This document shows positions 43,516-53,900 of a DNA stretch of 64,000 bases, piece after piece. The notes under the pieces were generated by a model, which did no database searches, was not told the DNA's origin, and saw only the letters and a list, made by a program, of their open reading frames with translations. Within the stretch, counting starts at the first letter, position 1. Each line of letters opens with the position of its first letter. A program made the position numbers and the translations under genes. This DNA is from Cytophagales bacterium (GTDB lineage Bacteria; Bacteroidota; Bacteroidia; Cytophagales; Spirosomataceae): NCBI GenBank assembly GCA_013298125.1, contig JAAFJP010000023.1:38387-102386 (forward strand), in the 5' to 3' direction.

Positions 43516-44727
43516 GTGAACAAACTTCTTATATTAATTACTTTTTTCCAATTAGTTTTTTCTTCTTCATTTTCACAAAATTTTACGTTTATTTCTGGAA
43601 AAGTTATTGATGAAAAAACGAAAAATCCTGTGTCGGGTGTGTATGTAGGTATTCCTGCGAAGGGTGCAAATACATCTGCTATTGGGGTTGTTACAAATGC
43701 TAATGGAGAGTTTATTTTGAAGTATTCAATTCTTCTTCAAAATTTAGGTCTTTTGACAATCACAAAGGTCAACTACAAGGATGTCAGAAAAAGTTTGTTA
43801 TTGTATAAAGAAAAAAAGGATTCATTAGTTTTTGAAATAGAACCCGTTGAAAATAAGAATATTGAAGCAAGGGATGGACGAAAAATCATTGATTATATTA
43901 TCGCAAGATTAGATAAAAACTATAACACAAATCCATATTACTTGAATGGTTTTTACAGAGAATCCTTATTTTTAGATTCAACTTATGTGAAAATTGTAGA
44001 AGGTATGTTGAAAGTTGAAAAATATCCGTTCCCTGATAAAGGAAATTTGGGTGAGGTTGCCAAACTACTGAAAGGGCGTAGGTATGAAAAAGTTGTTGGG
44101 AAAGAAGACTGGGAAAACTTACAATTTGGCAACGGAACAGATTTAGTAACCCGAACTTTGGAAACTAAAACCCCCGATTTCTTAGAGAAACAGACTATCA
44201 AGAATTATAAATTTCAAATAGAAGAAAGTTTAGGTGAATTTGATGGAATGCCTGTTTTTAATATTAGTTTTTCACCCATAGAGAGAAAAACGAAAGGGGG
44301 TAAAATTGGCAAATTGCAGGTTGATACCCTCACAATGGGCATTTTGAATTATGAATATGAATTTACACCCGAAGGCTTAAAGGATGTAATGGGTGGAACT
44401 TCATTTGGCGGTGCAAAAGACTCTAAAATAAAATCGTTTAAAGTTAGTCAGTCGTACCATGCAGGAATGAGTAATTACTATATCCATGATTCGATGCTGG
44501 AAATTGTTGGATTTATTATGAAAGATGATACCGAAGTTCCAGCAATTTTAACATTAAAATTCTCTGCAACCGAAGCAAATACACGGATGGGAAGTCCGAT
44601 TAAAGATGAAGAGATTTTAGAAAATACTAACTTTCCAATGGGTGGAAAAAAATATGAAGATAGTTTTTGGGGAAATTTTAATTTCATAAAACCTACTGAG
44701 GATATGAGGAGGATTATTCTGAAATAA
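43516..44727 (+). CDS. Secreted protein with CarboxypepD_reg-like domain
   Basis: 403 residues. The signal peptide MNKLLILITFFQLVFSSSFSQ is followed at about 24-105 by a carboxypeptidase regulatory-like beta-sandwich (FISGKVIDEKTKNPVSGVYVGI ... TNANGEFILKY). The remaining 300 residues have no motif known to me; they include YIIARLDKNYNTNPYYLNGFYRES, a pattern that often follows this domain in Bacteroidota envelope proteins. It has no TonB plug or barrel. It is read with the VIT1 transporter gene (3 bases apart). Confidence 0.82.
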   Translation: MNKLLILITFFQLVFSSSFSQNFTFISGKVIDEKTKNPVSGVYVGIPAKGANTSAIGVVTNANGEFILKYSILLQNLGLLTITKVNYKDVRKSLLLYKEKKDSLVFEIEPVENKNIEARDGRKIIDYIIARLDKNYNTNPYYLNGFYRESLFLDSTYVKIVEGMLKVEKYPFPDKGNLGEVAKLLKGRRYEKVVGKEDWENLQFGNGTDLVTRTLETKTPDFLEKQTIKNYKFQIEESLGEFDGMPVFNISFSPIERKTKGGKIGKLQVDTLTMGILNYEYEFTPEGLKDVMGGTSFGGAKDSKIKSFKVSQSYHAGMSNYYIHDSMLEIVGFIMKDDTEVPAILTLKFSATEANTRMGSPIKDEEILENTNFPMGGKKYEDSFWGNFNFIKPTEDMRRIILK

Positions 44728-44730
44728 TAC

Positions 44731-45411
44731 ATGGAAAAACATTTACAGAGTTCAGATTTTATAAAAGACATCGTAATCGGAATGTCTGATGGTTTGACTG
44801 TTCCATTTGCTTTGGCGGCAGGTCTATCGGGAGCAGTGGCAAATACGACTATCATCACAACGGCTGGTATCGCCGAAATCGTGGCGGGTTCAATTGCTAT
44901 GGGCTTGGGAGGATTTTTGGCTGGACAAACCGAAGTGGAACATTATGATGCTGAACTTAAACGTGAATATGAAGAAGTAGAGCGAGTTCCCGAAACCGAA
45001 AAAGAAGAAGTTAAAGAAGTTTTTGCCAGTTACGGTTTAGATGAAAATGCTCAAAATTTAGTCGTGGAGGCACTTTCTAAGGACAAAGACAAGTGGGTTG
45101 ATTTTATGATGAAGTTTGAATTAGGCTTAGAAAAACCAGACATCAATCGTGCAAGAAACTCCGCTTTGACCATTGGAATTTCTTATATTATAGGTGGAAT
45201 AATTCCATTGTCGCCTTACTTTTTTGTAGAAAATGCTCATACAGGACTCAATTATTCAGTAATTTTAACCTTAATGACTTTATTTGTTTTTGGTTTCTTT
45301 AAAAGTAAAGTTACAGGTCAAAATCCCCTGAATGGAGCTTTTAAAGTGATGATGATTGGGGCGGCAGCCGCAGGTGCAGCTTTTTATGTGGCAAAATTGT
45401 TTGGAAGTTAA
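44731..45411 (+). CDS. VIT1/CCC1 family iron/manganese transporter
   Basis: 226 residues. The N-terminus DIVIGMSDGLTVPFALAAGLSGA is the first helix of the VIT1/CCC1 family. It is followed by IVAGSIAMGLGGFLAGQTEVEHYDAEL, with the metal-binding cytoplasmic helix rich in Glu (EREYEEVERVPETEKEEVKEVF-like). Three further membrane helices end the protein. It probably moves Fe2+ or Mn2+ out of the cytoplasm. Both the preceding gene and the following acetyltransferase gene are co-directional. Confidence 0.88.
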   Translation: MEKHLQSSDFIKDIVIGMSDGLTVPFALAAGLSGAVANTTIITTAGIAEIVAGSIAMGLGGFLAGQTEVEHYDAELKREYEEVERVPETEKEEVKEVFASYGLDENAQNLVVEALSKDKDKWVDFMMKFELGLEKPDINRARNSALTIGISYIIGGIIPLSPYFFVENAHTGLNYSVILTLMTLFVFGFFKSKVTGQNPLNGAFKVMMIGAAAAGAAFYVAKLFGS

Positions 45412-45434
45412 AAATGAAAATAAGAGACTCAACA

Positions 45435-45458
45435 TAGGCTGGGTTCTAACCCAGCCTA
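45435..45458. repeat. Short perfect hairpin
   Basis: TAGGCTGGGTT and its exact complement are separated by two bases, in the gap between the transporter and acetyltransferase genes. There is no T-run, so it may be an RNA processing or repeat element rather than a terminator. Confidence 0.6.
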
Positions 45459-45480
45459 CGTTCTTTAAGAGAAATAGATT

Positions 45481-45987
45481 ATGATTACAAAAGCTACCTT
45501 AGAAGACGTTACAGAATTAAATAACTTAGTAAATTCAGCATACAGAGGTGATTCTTCCAAGAAAGGCTGGACAACTGAGGCTGACCTCCTTGGAGGTATC
45601 AGAACAACTGAAAAAGGATTAACCGAGACTATCCAAAAGTCAGATACAACTATCTTGAAATACATTGAAAACCAAAAGATTATCGGTTGTGTAATGTTGG
45701 TTGATAAAGGAGATAAATTGTACTTGGGAATGCTCACAGTTTCGCCAGAATTGCAAGGTGGAGGAGTGGGTAAGAAAATGCTTTATGAAGCTGAGAATGT
45801 TGCCCGTGAGAAAGGCTTACCCAAAATAGGTATGACGGCAATTTCTGTCAGAACGGAATTAGTTGATTGGTACAAACGGCATGGTTATGTAGATACAGGC
45901 GAGCGTGAACCTTTCCCTATGAATGACCCTGACTTTGGACTTCCTAAACAGTTTTTGGAGTTTGTGGTATTGGAAAAAGTAATATGA
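45481..45987 (+). CDS. GNAT family N-acetyltransferase
   Basis: 168 residues. The acetyl-CoA binding motif A is clear: LTVSPELQGGGVGKKMLYEAENVARE, with the GGGVGK pyrophosphate loop. The N-terminal half (ATLEDVTELNNLVNSAYRG) and the end (YKRHGYVDTGEREPFPMNDPDFG) match small-molecule acetyltransferases. The acceptor substrate is unknown. Terminator just after the stop. Confidence 0.88.
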   Translation: MITKATLEDVTELNNLVNSAYRGDSSKKGWTTEADLLGGIRTTEKGLTETIQKSDTTILKYIENQKIIGCVMLVDKGDKLYLGMLTVSPELQGGGVGKKMLYEAENVAREKGLPKIGMTAISVRTELVDWYKRHGYVDTGEREPFPMNDPDFGLPKQFLEFVVLEKVI

Positions 45988-45996
45988 TTATAAAAA

Positions 45997-46033
45997 CTAA
46001 AAAGCCTTTCAGATTGATTTCTGAAAGGCTTTT
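45997..46033. terminator. Bidirectional terminator
   Basis: AAAAGCCTTTCAG pairs with CTGAAAGGCTTTT between the convergent acetyltransferase and protease genes. A and T runs lie on both sides. Confidence 0.88.
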
Positions 46034-46037
46034 TAAT

Positions 46038-48260
46038 TTATTCCTTTTTCTTCTCAACTTGGGTAACTTTTACACCCGTAGTCGGAGTACTCTGAATCAA
46101 ATCAGTCAATAAACGTTCAGTTTCCTTCAAATAAGGGTCTTTTTCACGCTTTTCTTTTAAGGCTTTTACTTTGGCGTTGGCAACACTTGTTGAATCAGTT
46201 GCTGGTTTTTCTTTGGTCTTATTTTTCGGAGTTGTTGCACCAGTAATTTTTCCTGCTCCTGTTACATCATCTGGGTCGTTTGCTTTTAATTCACCCTCAT
46301 CACCGAGGTCAAGTGTATTCTTTTTCTTCTGTTCATCAATTTCCTTACGACGTTTGTCTTCTTGGAGTGAAATAGTTTTCTTTTCTTTTGCCTTTTTATA
46401 ATTTTCGATTTCAGTCAAAAGTTTTTTCAAATCACCTTCCGTTTTCAAACGTCCTTGGTATTTACCACGAAGGAACGCAATATCTTTATCGGTAATATTG
46501 TTCGACAAAGTATATTTTGTAGAAGCAATCATGTCCCAAGGCAAAGCACTTGGTTGTGAGCTTTCTCCAAACTCAGATGCACTAAATGACGATGGTAATT
46601 CAATATCAGGAGTAACGCCTTTATGTTGCGTGCTACTGCCCGTGATTCGATAGAATTTCTCCATCGTGATTTTCAATTGACCAACACCTTCTGGTTCACC
46701 TTTCAAGAAACGCTCTAAGTCGATAAGACTCTGAACTGTACCTTTTCCGTAAGTTTGCTCACCAACAATCAAACCTCTTTTGTAATCCTGAATTGCACCA
46801 GCAAAAATCTCAGAAGCCGAGGCAGAAAAACGATTTACCAAAACTGAAACTGGTCCATCATAAGTTACAGAAGGGTCACGGTCATATTCTGCCGATATTT
46901 CTCCGTCTGATTGTTTACGTTGAACCACTGGACCTTGTGGAATAAATAGACCCGTCAATGCAACAGCTTCCGTCAAAGAGCCGCCACCGTTATTTCTCAA
47001 ATCTACAATTACGCCATCTACTTTTTCAGCCTTCAATTCATTCAAATAACGTTTTACGTCGGCAGAGGTACTTTTAAATTCTTTCTCACCATTTCTTGCA
47101 CCGTCAAAATCACGGTAGAATAATGGAATCGTTATCAAACCGTATTTGTAATCACGACCATCTTTATTGAAATTCAAAACTTCCTTCTTAGCTGTTCCTT
47201 CTTCCAATTTGATTTTCTCACGAACCAAACGTACCTCTTTCGGAACAGAACCCATAGGAGCATCAACTGAAAGAATTTTCAAACGAACTACCGTACTTTT
47301 AGGTCCTTTGATGAGTTTTACGGCATCATCCGTAAACCAACCGATGATGTCTTGGTATGGTTTATCATCGCCCTGTGCAACGGCTACAATTCTATCTTTG
47401 GCTGTTAATTGTTTACTTCGATAAGCGGGTCCACCCACGATTAAATCCACAATCTGAACGTAGTCGCCTTCATTTCTCAAAGTTGCTCCAATACCCTCAA
47501 AAGATTGTGACATTTCTTGATTGAAATTTGAGGCAGCTTTTGGAATAAAATAAGTCGTGTGTGGGTCAACGCTTTCCGTAAATGAATTCATAAACTGCTG
47601 GAAAACGTCTTCGCTCTTGGTTTTGTCAAAATATTTTTCAGAACGTTTATAGCGTTCTTTTAAATCTTTCACAGCCAATGAGTCTGTTTTTCCACTGATT
47701 TTCCAATCTAACAACGTACTTTTTACGGCTTTTCTCCAAATATCATCCAAATCCGTAGAGGCTTTTGCCCAAGCGGCTTTCTCTCTATCGGGCGAATAAA
47801 CTTCGTCAGCTTTGAAATCCATCGGTTTATCCAAAAGGGAGGTAACGAATGTAAAACGCTCTTTTGCTCTTTTTCTGTAAACATTATAGATTTGGTAAGC
47901 TGCGGTCAAATCACCATTTTTTAATTGGTCATCCAACTCAAAGCGAAATTTCTCAAAGCCCTCAATATCTTTTGAAGTGAAATTCATTTTATTGAAATCC
48001 AATTCTTTGATATAATTATCCAAAATTTTAGAAGATAACGAATCATTCAAAGGCACTTTACGGAAATGATAACTACTCAAAATCTCCGTAACGATATTTT
48101 CTACTTTTTTTTGTGTTGCCGTTGGTTGCAAATCATCAGCCGCAAATTGATACACAACCGCCTGACTTTCAGATGTATGTGAAAAAGATTTCAAACCAAA
48201 AAACGCTAACAGCGATATTGGCAAAAACATAAAAAGGTATTTTGTCATTTTATTTTTCAT
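46038..48260 (-). CDS. prc: Carboxy-terminal (tail-specific) processing protease, S41 family
   Basis: 740 residues. An N-terminal signal anchor (KYLFMFLPISLLAFFGLKSF) leads to a long Prc-specific region and a PDZ domain (FEGIGATLRNEGDYVQIVDLIVGGPAYRS). The catalytic Ser-Lys pair is probably S481 in SASASE (479-484) and K506 in YGKGTVQ; the 25-residue spacing equals that of E. coli Prc. The C-terminal DUF3340 region and a Lys-rich coil end the protein. It degrades or trims periplasmic proteins from the C-terminus. Confidence 0.94.
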   Translation of the reverse strand: MKNKMTKYLFMFLPISLLAFFGLKSFSHTSESQAVVYQFAADDLQPTATQKKVENIVTEILSSYHFRKVPLNDSLSSKILDNYIKELDFNKMNFTSKDIEGFEKFRFELDDQLKNGDLTAAYQIYNVYRKRAKERFTFVTSLLDKPMDFKADEVYSPDREKAAWAKASTDLDDIWRKAVKSTLLDWKISGKTDSLAVKDLKERYKRSEKYFDKTKSEDVFQQFMNSFTESVDPHTTYFIPKAASNFNQEMSQSFEGIGATLRNEGDYVQIVDLIVGGPAYRSKQLTAKDRIVAVAQGDDKPYQDIIGWFTDDAVKLIKGPKSTVVRLKILSVDAPMGSVPKEVRLVREKIKLEEGTAKKEVLNFNKDGRDYKYGLITIPLFYRDFDGARNGEKEFKSTSADVKRYLNELKAEKVDGVIVDLRNNGGGSLTEAVALTGLFIPQGPVVQRKQSDGEISAEYDRDPSVTYDGPVSVLVNRFSASASEIFAGAIQDYKRGLIVGEQTYGKGTVQSLIDLERFLKGEPEGVGQLKITMEKFYRITGSSTQHKGVTPDIELPSSFSASEFGESSQPSALPWDMIASTKYTLSNNITDKDIAFLRGKYQGRLKTEGDLKKLLTEIENYKKAKEKKTISLQEDKRRKEIDEQKKKNTLDLGDEGELKANDPDDVTGAGKITGATTPKNKTKEKPATDSTSVANAKVKALKEKREKDPYLKETERLLTDLIQSTPTTGVKVTQVEKKKE

Positions 48261-48267
48261 TTTTTCA

Positions 48268-48426
48268 GTGAGTTAAAGAGTTAAAGAGTTACAGAAGTTA
48301 TATAGTTGATGAAGTTATAGAAGTTAAACAGTTGAAATAATGTTTTTACTCAGATTTAACTTTTTAACTCTTCAACTATAAAACTTCTTTAACTGTATAA
48401 CTTTCTAACTCTATAACTCAATAACT
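48268..48426. repeat. Long imperfect palindrome between FKBP and prc
   Basis: About 70-base arms are made of reiterated AGAGTTAAAGAGTT / AGTTATAGAAGTT words and their complements. The inner part is near 48340-48352. The right arm reaches the FKBP stop (48425-48427). The pairing is loose, with many mismatches. Confidence 0.65.
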
Positions 48427-49177
48427 ATTTCTCAATTCCTAACAATTGTACTTCAAAAACAAGTGCTGAATAAGGTTTAATCGTTGGACCACTACCACGT
48501 GGACCATATGCTAATGCTTGTGGGATAAATAATTTCCATTTAGAGCCTACTGGCATCAATTGTAAAGCCTCAATCCATCCTGGAATTACACCAGTAACTG
48601 GAAACGTAATTGGCTCACCTCTTTGTACAGAACTATCAAAAACTGTTCCGTCAATTAATGTTCCGTGATAATGTGTTTTCACTTTATCAGTTGAGGCTGG
48701 TTTTGGACCATCCCCCGCTTTCATAATCTGATATTGCAATCCACTTGGTAACGTTACGATACCTTCTTTGGTTTTATTTTCAGCTAAAAATTTCTCTCCT
48801 GCCAAACGATTTGGTTCAAAAGCCTTAGCCTGTGCCTGTTGCATATACTTCTGTATCAGCGTATTAGCCTGCATATCTGTAATGGGCGTCTTATCACCTT
48901 TCATTACTTCATTAAAACCTTTTTGTAATAAAGCTGCATCAATCTCAATATTTTGTGATTTGAAATTTTGTGCCACTAAAACCCCTAATCCATAACTTGC
49001 AGAGTCTTTTAGCGTTGATAAACCCACAGAAGGCATTGAAACCTCTGGAACTGTAACAGATCTGGTTGTAACTCTTGGTGATGATGGTCTATTAGCGGAA
49101 GTTTTTTTGTTTTGAGCATTTACAAAAAATGGTGACAGGGCAACACCTGTACAAAGTAAAAGATTTTTTAATTTCAT
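48425..49177 (-). CDS. FKBP-type peptidyl-prolyl cis-trans isomerase
   Basis: 250 residues from the ATG at 49177, chosen because MKLKNLLLCTGVALSPFFVNAQ is then a normal signal peptide (a longer frame adds 17 residues). FKBP_N dimer-forming helices occupy about 55-130 (SYGLGVLVAQNFKSQNIEI, FNEVMKGDKTPITDMQAN). The FKBP domain follows (VKTHYHGTLIDGTVFDSS, GWIEALQLMPVGSKWKLFIP, YGPRGSGPTIKPYSALVFEVQLLGI). It is a periplasmic folding helper like FkpA/Mip. Confidence 0.92.
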   Translation of the reverse strand: MKLKNLLLCTGVALSPFFVNAQNKKTSANRPSSPRVTTRSVTVPEVSMPSVGLSTLKDSASYGLGVLVAQNFKSQNIEIDAALLQKGFNEVMKGDKTPITDMQANTLIQKYMQQAQAKAFEPNRLAGEKFLAENKTKEGIVTLPSGLQYQIMKAGDGPKPASTDKVKTHYHGTLIDGTVFDSSVQRGEPITFPVTGVIPGWIEALQLMPVGSKWKLFIPQALAYGPRGSGPTIKPYSALVFEVQLLGIEK

Positions 49178-49290
49178 TTTAAATGTTGAATAATGATGAG
49201 GAAAAAGTATTGAAGAAATCATTTTCATAATCTCATTTTAAAGATAATAACGAATATTGAGCTAACAAAATTATTGTTCTATGGATAAAT

Positions 49291-49329
49291 AAAAAACGCT
49301 CAAACAAATGAATGTTTGAGCGTTTAAAA
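49291..49329 (-). terminator. Terminator of SusCD operon 1
   Basis: AACGCTCAAAC and its complement GTTTGAGCGTT with the loop AAATGAAT. The 32-base core is identical to that at 54854-54892. Confidence 0.85.
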
Positions 49330-49341
49330 TAAAGTCTAATT

Positions 49342-50901
49342 CTATTGCTGTCCCGTTGTGCGAGTGTCCCAATAAACAGGGCGTTCACTAAGGTTATTGC
49401 GTTGAATAGCTTTTAAACTTGGGTTTGCATCTGTTTCTTGCTGTGGATAAGGCAATGCTCTTGGAAACTTACCACCATTTGCTGGGTCAACGGTTGAAGG
49501 CAGAGATTGTAAAAGAGGGAATCCTGTTCTTCTCCAATCGTTCCAAGGTTCAACAGCAATAGCAAAGTTTGCTATGTATTTTTCTTCAATGAGCTTTTGC
49601 AAAGCACTTGCACCAGTTCCTAATGTTCCAGCAGATGAAGCTAAGTAAGCTGTTGTTTGAGCAGCAGGTACACCTACATCTACCATAGAAGCCTGAATAC
49701 CAGCACGATAAAAATCTTCTGCACTTCCCGCAGTTCCATATCTCAACGCCATTTCTGAACGAATGAAATTGTATTCTGCAAATGTCAGCATATTTAATGG
49801 AGCACTACCGCTATATGCTAATGCTCCAACTCCTAATGTTGGACCCGCAGGAATTGTCGTTGAAGTTACAGCACCACGAGAGTAAGTATGAATCCGAGAG
49901 AGTCCATTATTAACTCCACCTGCACCAAGTCCATTACGAAGCCCAATATAACCAGTTGTTCCAGTTGGAGGTGTTGTCAAGAGAGCAGGACTAAAAGGAG
50001 CAGGTGTGAAATATGAAGCTCTGCGAGGGTCAGACTTGCCATTCATCAAATTAATTACCGTTGAACTTGTACAAATATCATCAGTACGAGACACAATGAA
50101 TTGGTGAATTGGATTCTGGCGTTGTGCCACAGTTTCGAAACGCATTTGAAAATCATCTGCAACACCCGTCATAAAATCAGTGGCAGGTGTATTTGCAATA
50201 AATGTTTGTACTGTTGAAGCATTAAATCCTTGACTATTCGCCATGTGGAGATACAACCGAAGTTTTAACGTATTGGCAAAACGAATCCAACGCTGAGCGT
50301 TTCCTCCATAGATGTAGTCGTCCGTTGTAGGGGCAACCAATGGAGAAGTTTTACGAAGTTCAACGATAGCTTCATCCAAAAGAGTAATTAAAGCTGGATA
50401 AATATCTTGCGATTTATCAGGGGCTGGTTGAGCATTGTCAGTTCCTTTCAAGGCTTGTGTATAGGGAACATCCCCCCACGTATCAGTTGTAAGGGCAAAA
50501 CCAAAGGCTTTGATAGATTTTGCAATACCTATATAGGCAGGATGAATCGTTGAACCTTTTTTGATGATTTCTTCCAAATCAGCTAAGAGTCCACCGTAAA
50601 TATTTGTTCTCCAAACTGTATTAACCTCTGTAGGTTGAATCACATATCTATCCCATGCTTCAGTCTGACGACCATTCTGAGCAGCGATTTGTTGTGAAAA
50701 TAATCCCGTAAAAAAGAACAAATCTGCTCCCATAAAAAAACCTAATTGTGCCTCAGCACTCGTCAGAATTAAATTAGGAGGGTTTGATACAGTCTTATTT
50801 GGGTCAACGTTTACGTCTAAAACTTTTTCGCAACCCACCCCTGCCCACATGGTGAGTACCAGTGATGTGAGCGTGAATATTTTTTTATAATTAAATTTCA
50901 T
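49342..50901 (-). CDS. SusD-like outer-membrane lipoprotein (SusD-like_2 type)
   Basis: 519 residues. A lipoprotein signal ends in GVGC, so the mature N-terminus is Cys and lipid-anchored. It fits the SusD-like_2 group rather than classic RagB: DVNVDPNKTVSNPPNLILTSAEAQLG, then the TPR-like ADLEEIIKKGS ... AIVELRKTS, and the late IEEKYIANFAIAVEPWNDWRRTGFP. These proteins sit on a SusC barrel and capture nutrients, often peptides or glycans. It follows SusC 1 by 88 bases and is followed by the operon terminator. Confidence 0.9.
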   Translation of the reverse strand: MKFNYKKIFTLTSLVLTMWAGVGCEKVLDVNVDPNKTVSNPPNLILTSAEAQLGFFMGADLFFFTGLFSQQIAAQNGRQTEAWDRYVIQPTEVNTVWRTNIYGGLLADLEEIIKKGSTIHPAYIGIAKSIKAFGFALTTDTWGDVPYTQALKGTDNAQPAPDKSQDIYPALITLLDEAIVELRKTSPLVAPTTDDYIYGGNAQRWIRFANTLKLRLYLHMANSQGFNASTVQTFIANTPATDFMTGVADDFQMRFETVAQRQNPIHQFIVSRTDDICTSSTVINLMNGKSDPRRASYFTPAPFSPALLTTPPTGTTGYIGLRNGLGAGGVNNGLSRIHTYSRGAVTSTTIPAGPTLGVGALAYSGSAPLNMLTFAEYNFIRSEMALRYGTAGSAEDFYRAGIQASMVDVGVPAAQTTAYLASSAGTLGTGASALQKLIEEKYIANFAIAVEPWNDWRRTGFPLLQSLPSTVDPANGGKFPRALPYPQQETDANPSLKAIQRNNLSERPVYWDTRTTGQQ

Positions 50902-50989
50902 TGATTTTGTATTAAATGTGAAATTATTAAATCTCTTTGAATGAAAAATATAATTGAATAATTAATAAACTTTTACCAATTATTTTCCC

Positions 50990-53900
50990 TTAGAATGATA
51001 ATCTTGCAAAAATACCCATCGTACGAGACTGTGGTAATGTATTAAACTCAATACCTTGAGTGTTTCCATTATTCGTTCCAATGCTTACTTCTGGGTCAAT
51101 ATATGGTACTTTTGTCCACAACAATAGATTGCGTCCGTTTAGTCCAATTTCTACATTACCAAACGGCGTTTTTTCTAATAACTTTTTAGGAAGTGTATAA
51201 GAAATACTTGCTTCACGCAAACGTGTCCAAGAGCCATCCATCGTAAACATTCCAGGGAAATTAAAGGCATACAAATTACCCCAATATTGTTGTGCAGTTA
51301 TAGCAGTGGTATTAGCAGTTCCATCAGTTTTAATCGTACCATCTGGGTTTAAACTGCCTATTACTCCATCAATAACATAATTTTTCAATGGTACTCCATC
51401 AGAGCCCAAACGAGGTTGTGAAACGGTTTCACTACCCACACCTGTGCGACGAATATCACCTATTACACGAGAAAGAATATCTCCTCCCATCTTAATATCA
51501 ATCAAGAAGTTTAAAGTTAAACCCTTGTAAGAAATTGTATTGGTAATACCGCCTGTCCAGTTAGGATTAGGATTTCCTACTTGCTGTAATCCACGGGTAT
51601 CAGCAACGGGAAGACCACTTGCGTTCACAACTAATCTACCTTCAGGTGTACGGAGCAACGTATTGGCGAAAATAGTACCATAAGGCAGCCCTGCTTGAAT
51701 ACGTCCCTCAGCCGTTGTAAATGGTCCGAGAGAGATATTTTGTACACCATCAGCCAATTTAATAACATCATTTTTGATAGCAGCACCATTGAAACCGACG
51801 TTCCACTTGAAATTAGCGGCATCAATAAACTTAACATTTAAATCCCATTCCCATCCGTAAGAATTTAGTTCTCCAGCATTACGTGATTGAGACGTAAAAC
51901 CTGATGCTGCCGCAATTGGAACACTTAAAATAATGTCAGTCGAGCGAGTATTAAAATACGTTACTTCTATACCAATACGATTTTTCAAGAATTTCAATTC
52001 AGTTCCAATTTCAAAGCTATTCGTAAATTCAGGACCTAAGATTGGATTCCCTGCAACATTATCCAACGAACGTCCTTGAAGACCTAAGAAAGGGAAAACG
52101 ATTTGAGGACCAAAACCATTACTTGGATTGGCGGCACTGTAATAAGTTTCAGTAGCAAAGATTGGTGCTACACGACCAACTCTTGCCCAACTGCTTTTCA
52201 GTTTAGCAAAACTTAAGACATTGTTATTAGTAAAATTAGGAATCGCATCACTAAGCACAATACTACTCGAGACAGAAGGATAAAAATAACTATTATTCCC
52301 TGTTTTGAACGTAGAAGACCAGTCATTACGACCCGTCATTGTCAAGTTTGCCCAACCTCTATAACTCAAATCAACGTTTCCGTATAAACCAATCAGACTA
52401 CTTCCGAAAATTTCATTTGTGGGAACGAAATTAGTAGCATTAGAAACGTTATTAAAACCACGAGTTACCAGTGTATTTCCCACTAATAAATTATCTGTGG
52501 TGTTTTGTATATTAACTTCATTTCCAACCAAAGCATTTAGTTTAATATCTTCATTTAGCTCTTTTTTGAAAATGAGGTTATTATAGAAACTTTTTTCGGT
52601 ACGTACAATAGTTCTATCACCTACTGCACCAACACCCGCCACGTTATGATTTACTTGTCCTCTCGCTCCGATGGCATCTACCGTTTTACGTGTCTCTGCG
52701 TACATATCAACCCCAGCACGTGAGTTAAATGAAAGCCATGGTGTAAGTTCATAATTAAGATTTACATTTCCGATTAAACGATTTCTTTCATCAGAATATA
52801 AATTATTGCGAAGTGTCCAATATGGGTTATCAGTGTTAGCGTTAAAAAATACTTGCGAGCCATCAGGACGAACCCAAGGCTCATTTTTCAAGTCATAATC
52901 CCTTGGCATAAACCATCCACGAAACAGGGGGTTTGAAAGTTGATTTCCAATTTGACTACGATTTGACGAGTTATTGATATATTGAATATTAGTACCTACG
53001 TTTAATCTTTTGGTCAATTGCGAACTTGCATTAGCCGTAAAAGTATGCTTTGACAAATCGTTTCCTTCCATAAACCCTTTCTCCTGAAGAGTATTATATG
53101 AGAAATAATAATTAGTCTTATCAGTTGCACCTGAGAAGCTAAAGTTGTGTTGCATATTACTGCCTGTTCTAAACATATCCCGAACGTTGTTTGGATAAGC
53201 AGTCAATGGAACTTCGGCTGGCAAATTGAATAAAGCTCGGTCAGCAGCCGAGTATGCACTTGCTACATTACGTCCATCAATAAGTGGTCCCCAGCTACTT
53301 TGGTCAGCATTGGGTTGATAAACAGGTACTTGTGGTACACCTGCCCCTGAAAGAGAGGTACCTCTGCCAAATTCATTTTGATAATCAGGGAAACGGTTTA
53401 CCTCTACCGTATTATAAGACCCTGTGTAATTAAAAGTATTTTTTTTGTTACTATTTGATTTGCCTTTCTTCGTTGTGATAATAATTGCACCAGCGGCAGC
53501 ACGTGAACCGTAAAGTGCCGCTGCGGCAGGTCCTTTCAATACTGTCATGGTCTCAATATCGTCCTGATTAATGTCGATACCTCTATTTGAATTAGAAACA
53601 CCTGTTTGAGAAGCCTGTGAACCTCCACCATTATCAATAGGAATACCATCCAAAACAAAAAGAGGCTGGTTTGAGCCTGTAAAGGTTGTAAACCCACGAA
53701 TAAAAATGGCAGAAGATGAACCAGTCATACCATTGTTTCCAGCGACACGAACACCAGAGATTTTGCCTGAAAGCGAATTTGCTACGTTCGTTGTACGTGC
53801 AACAGTCAATTCAGTATTATTTAGTGTTTTTTCAGAAAACCCTAAACCTTTCTTCTCTTTTTGGATACCAAGTGCAGTTACCACAACTTCTGAAAGTTGC

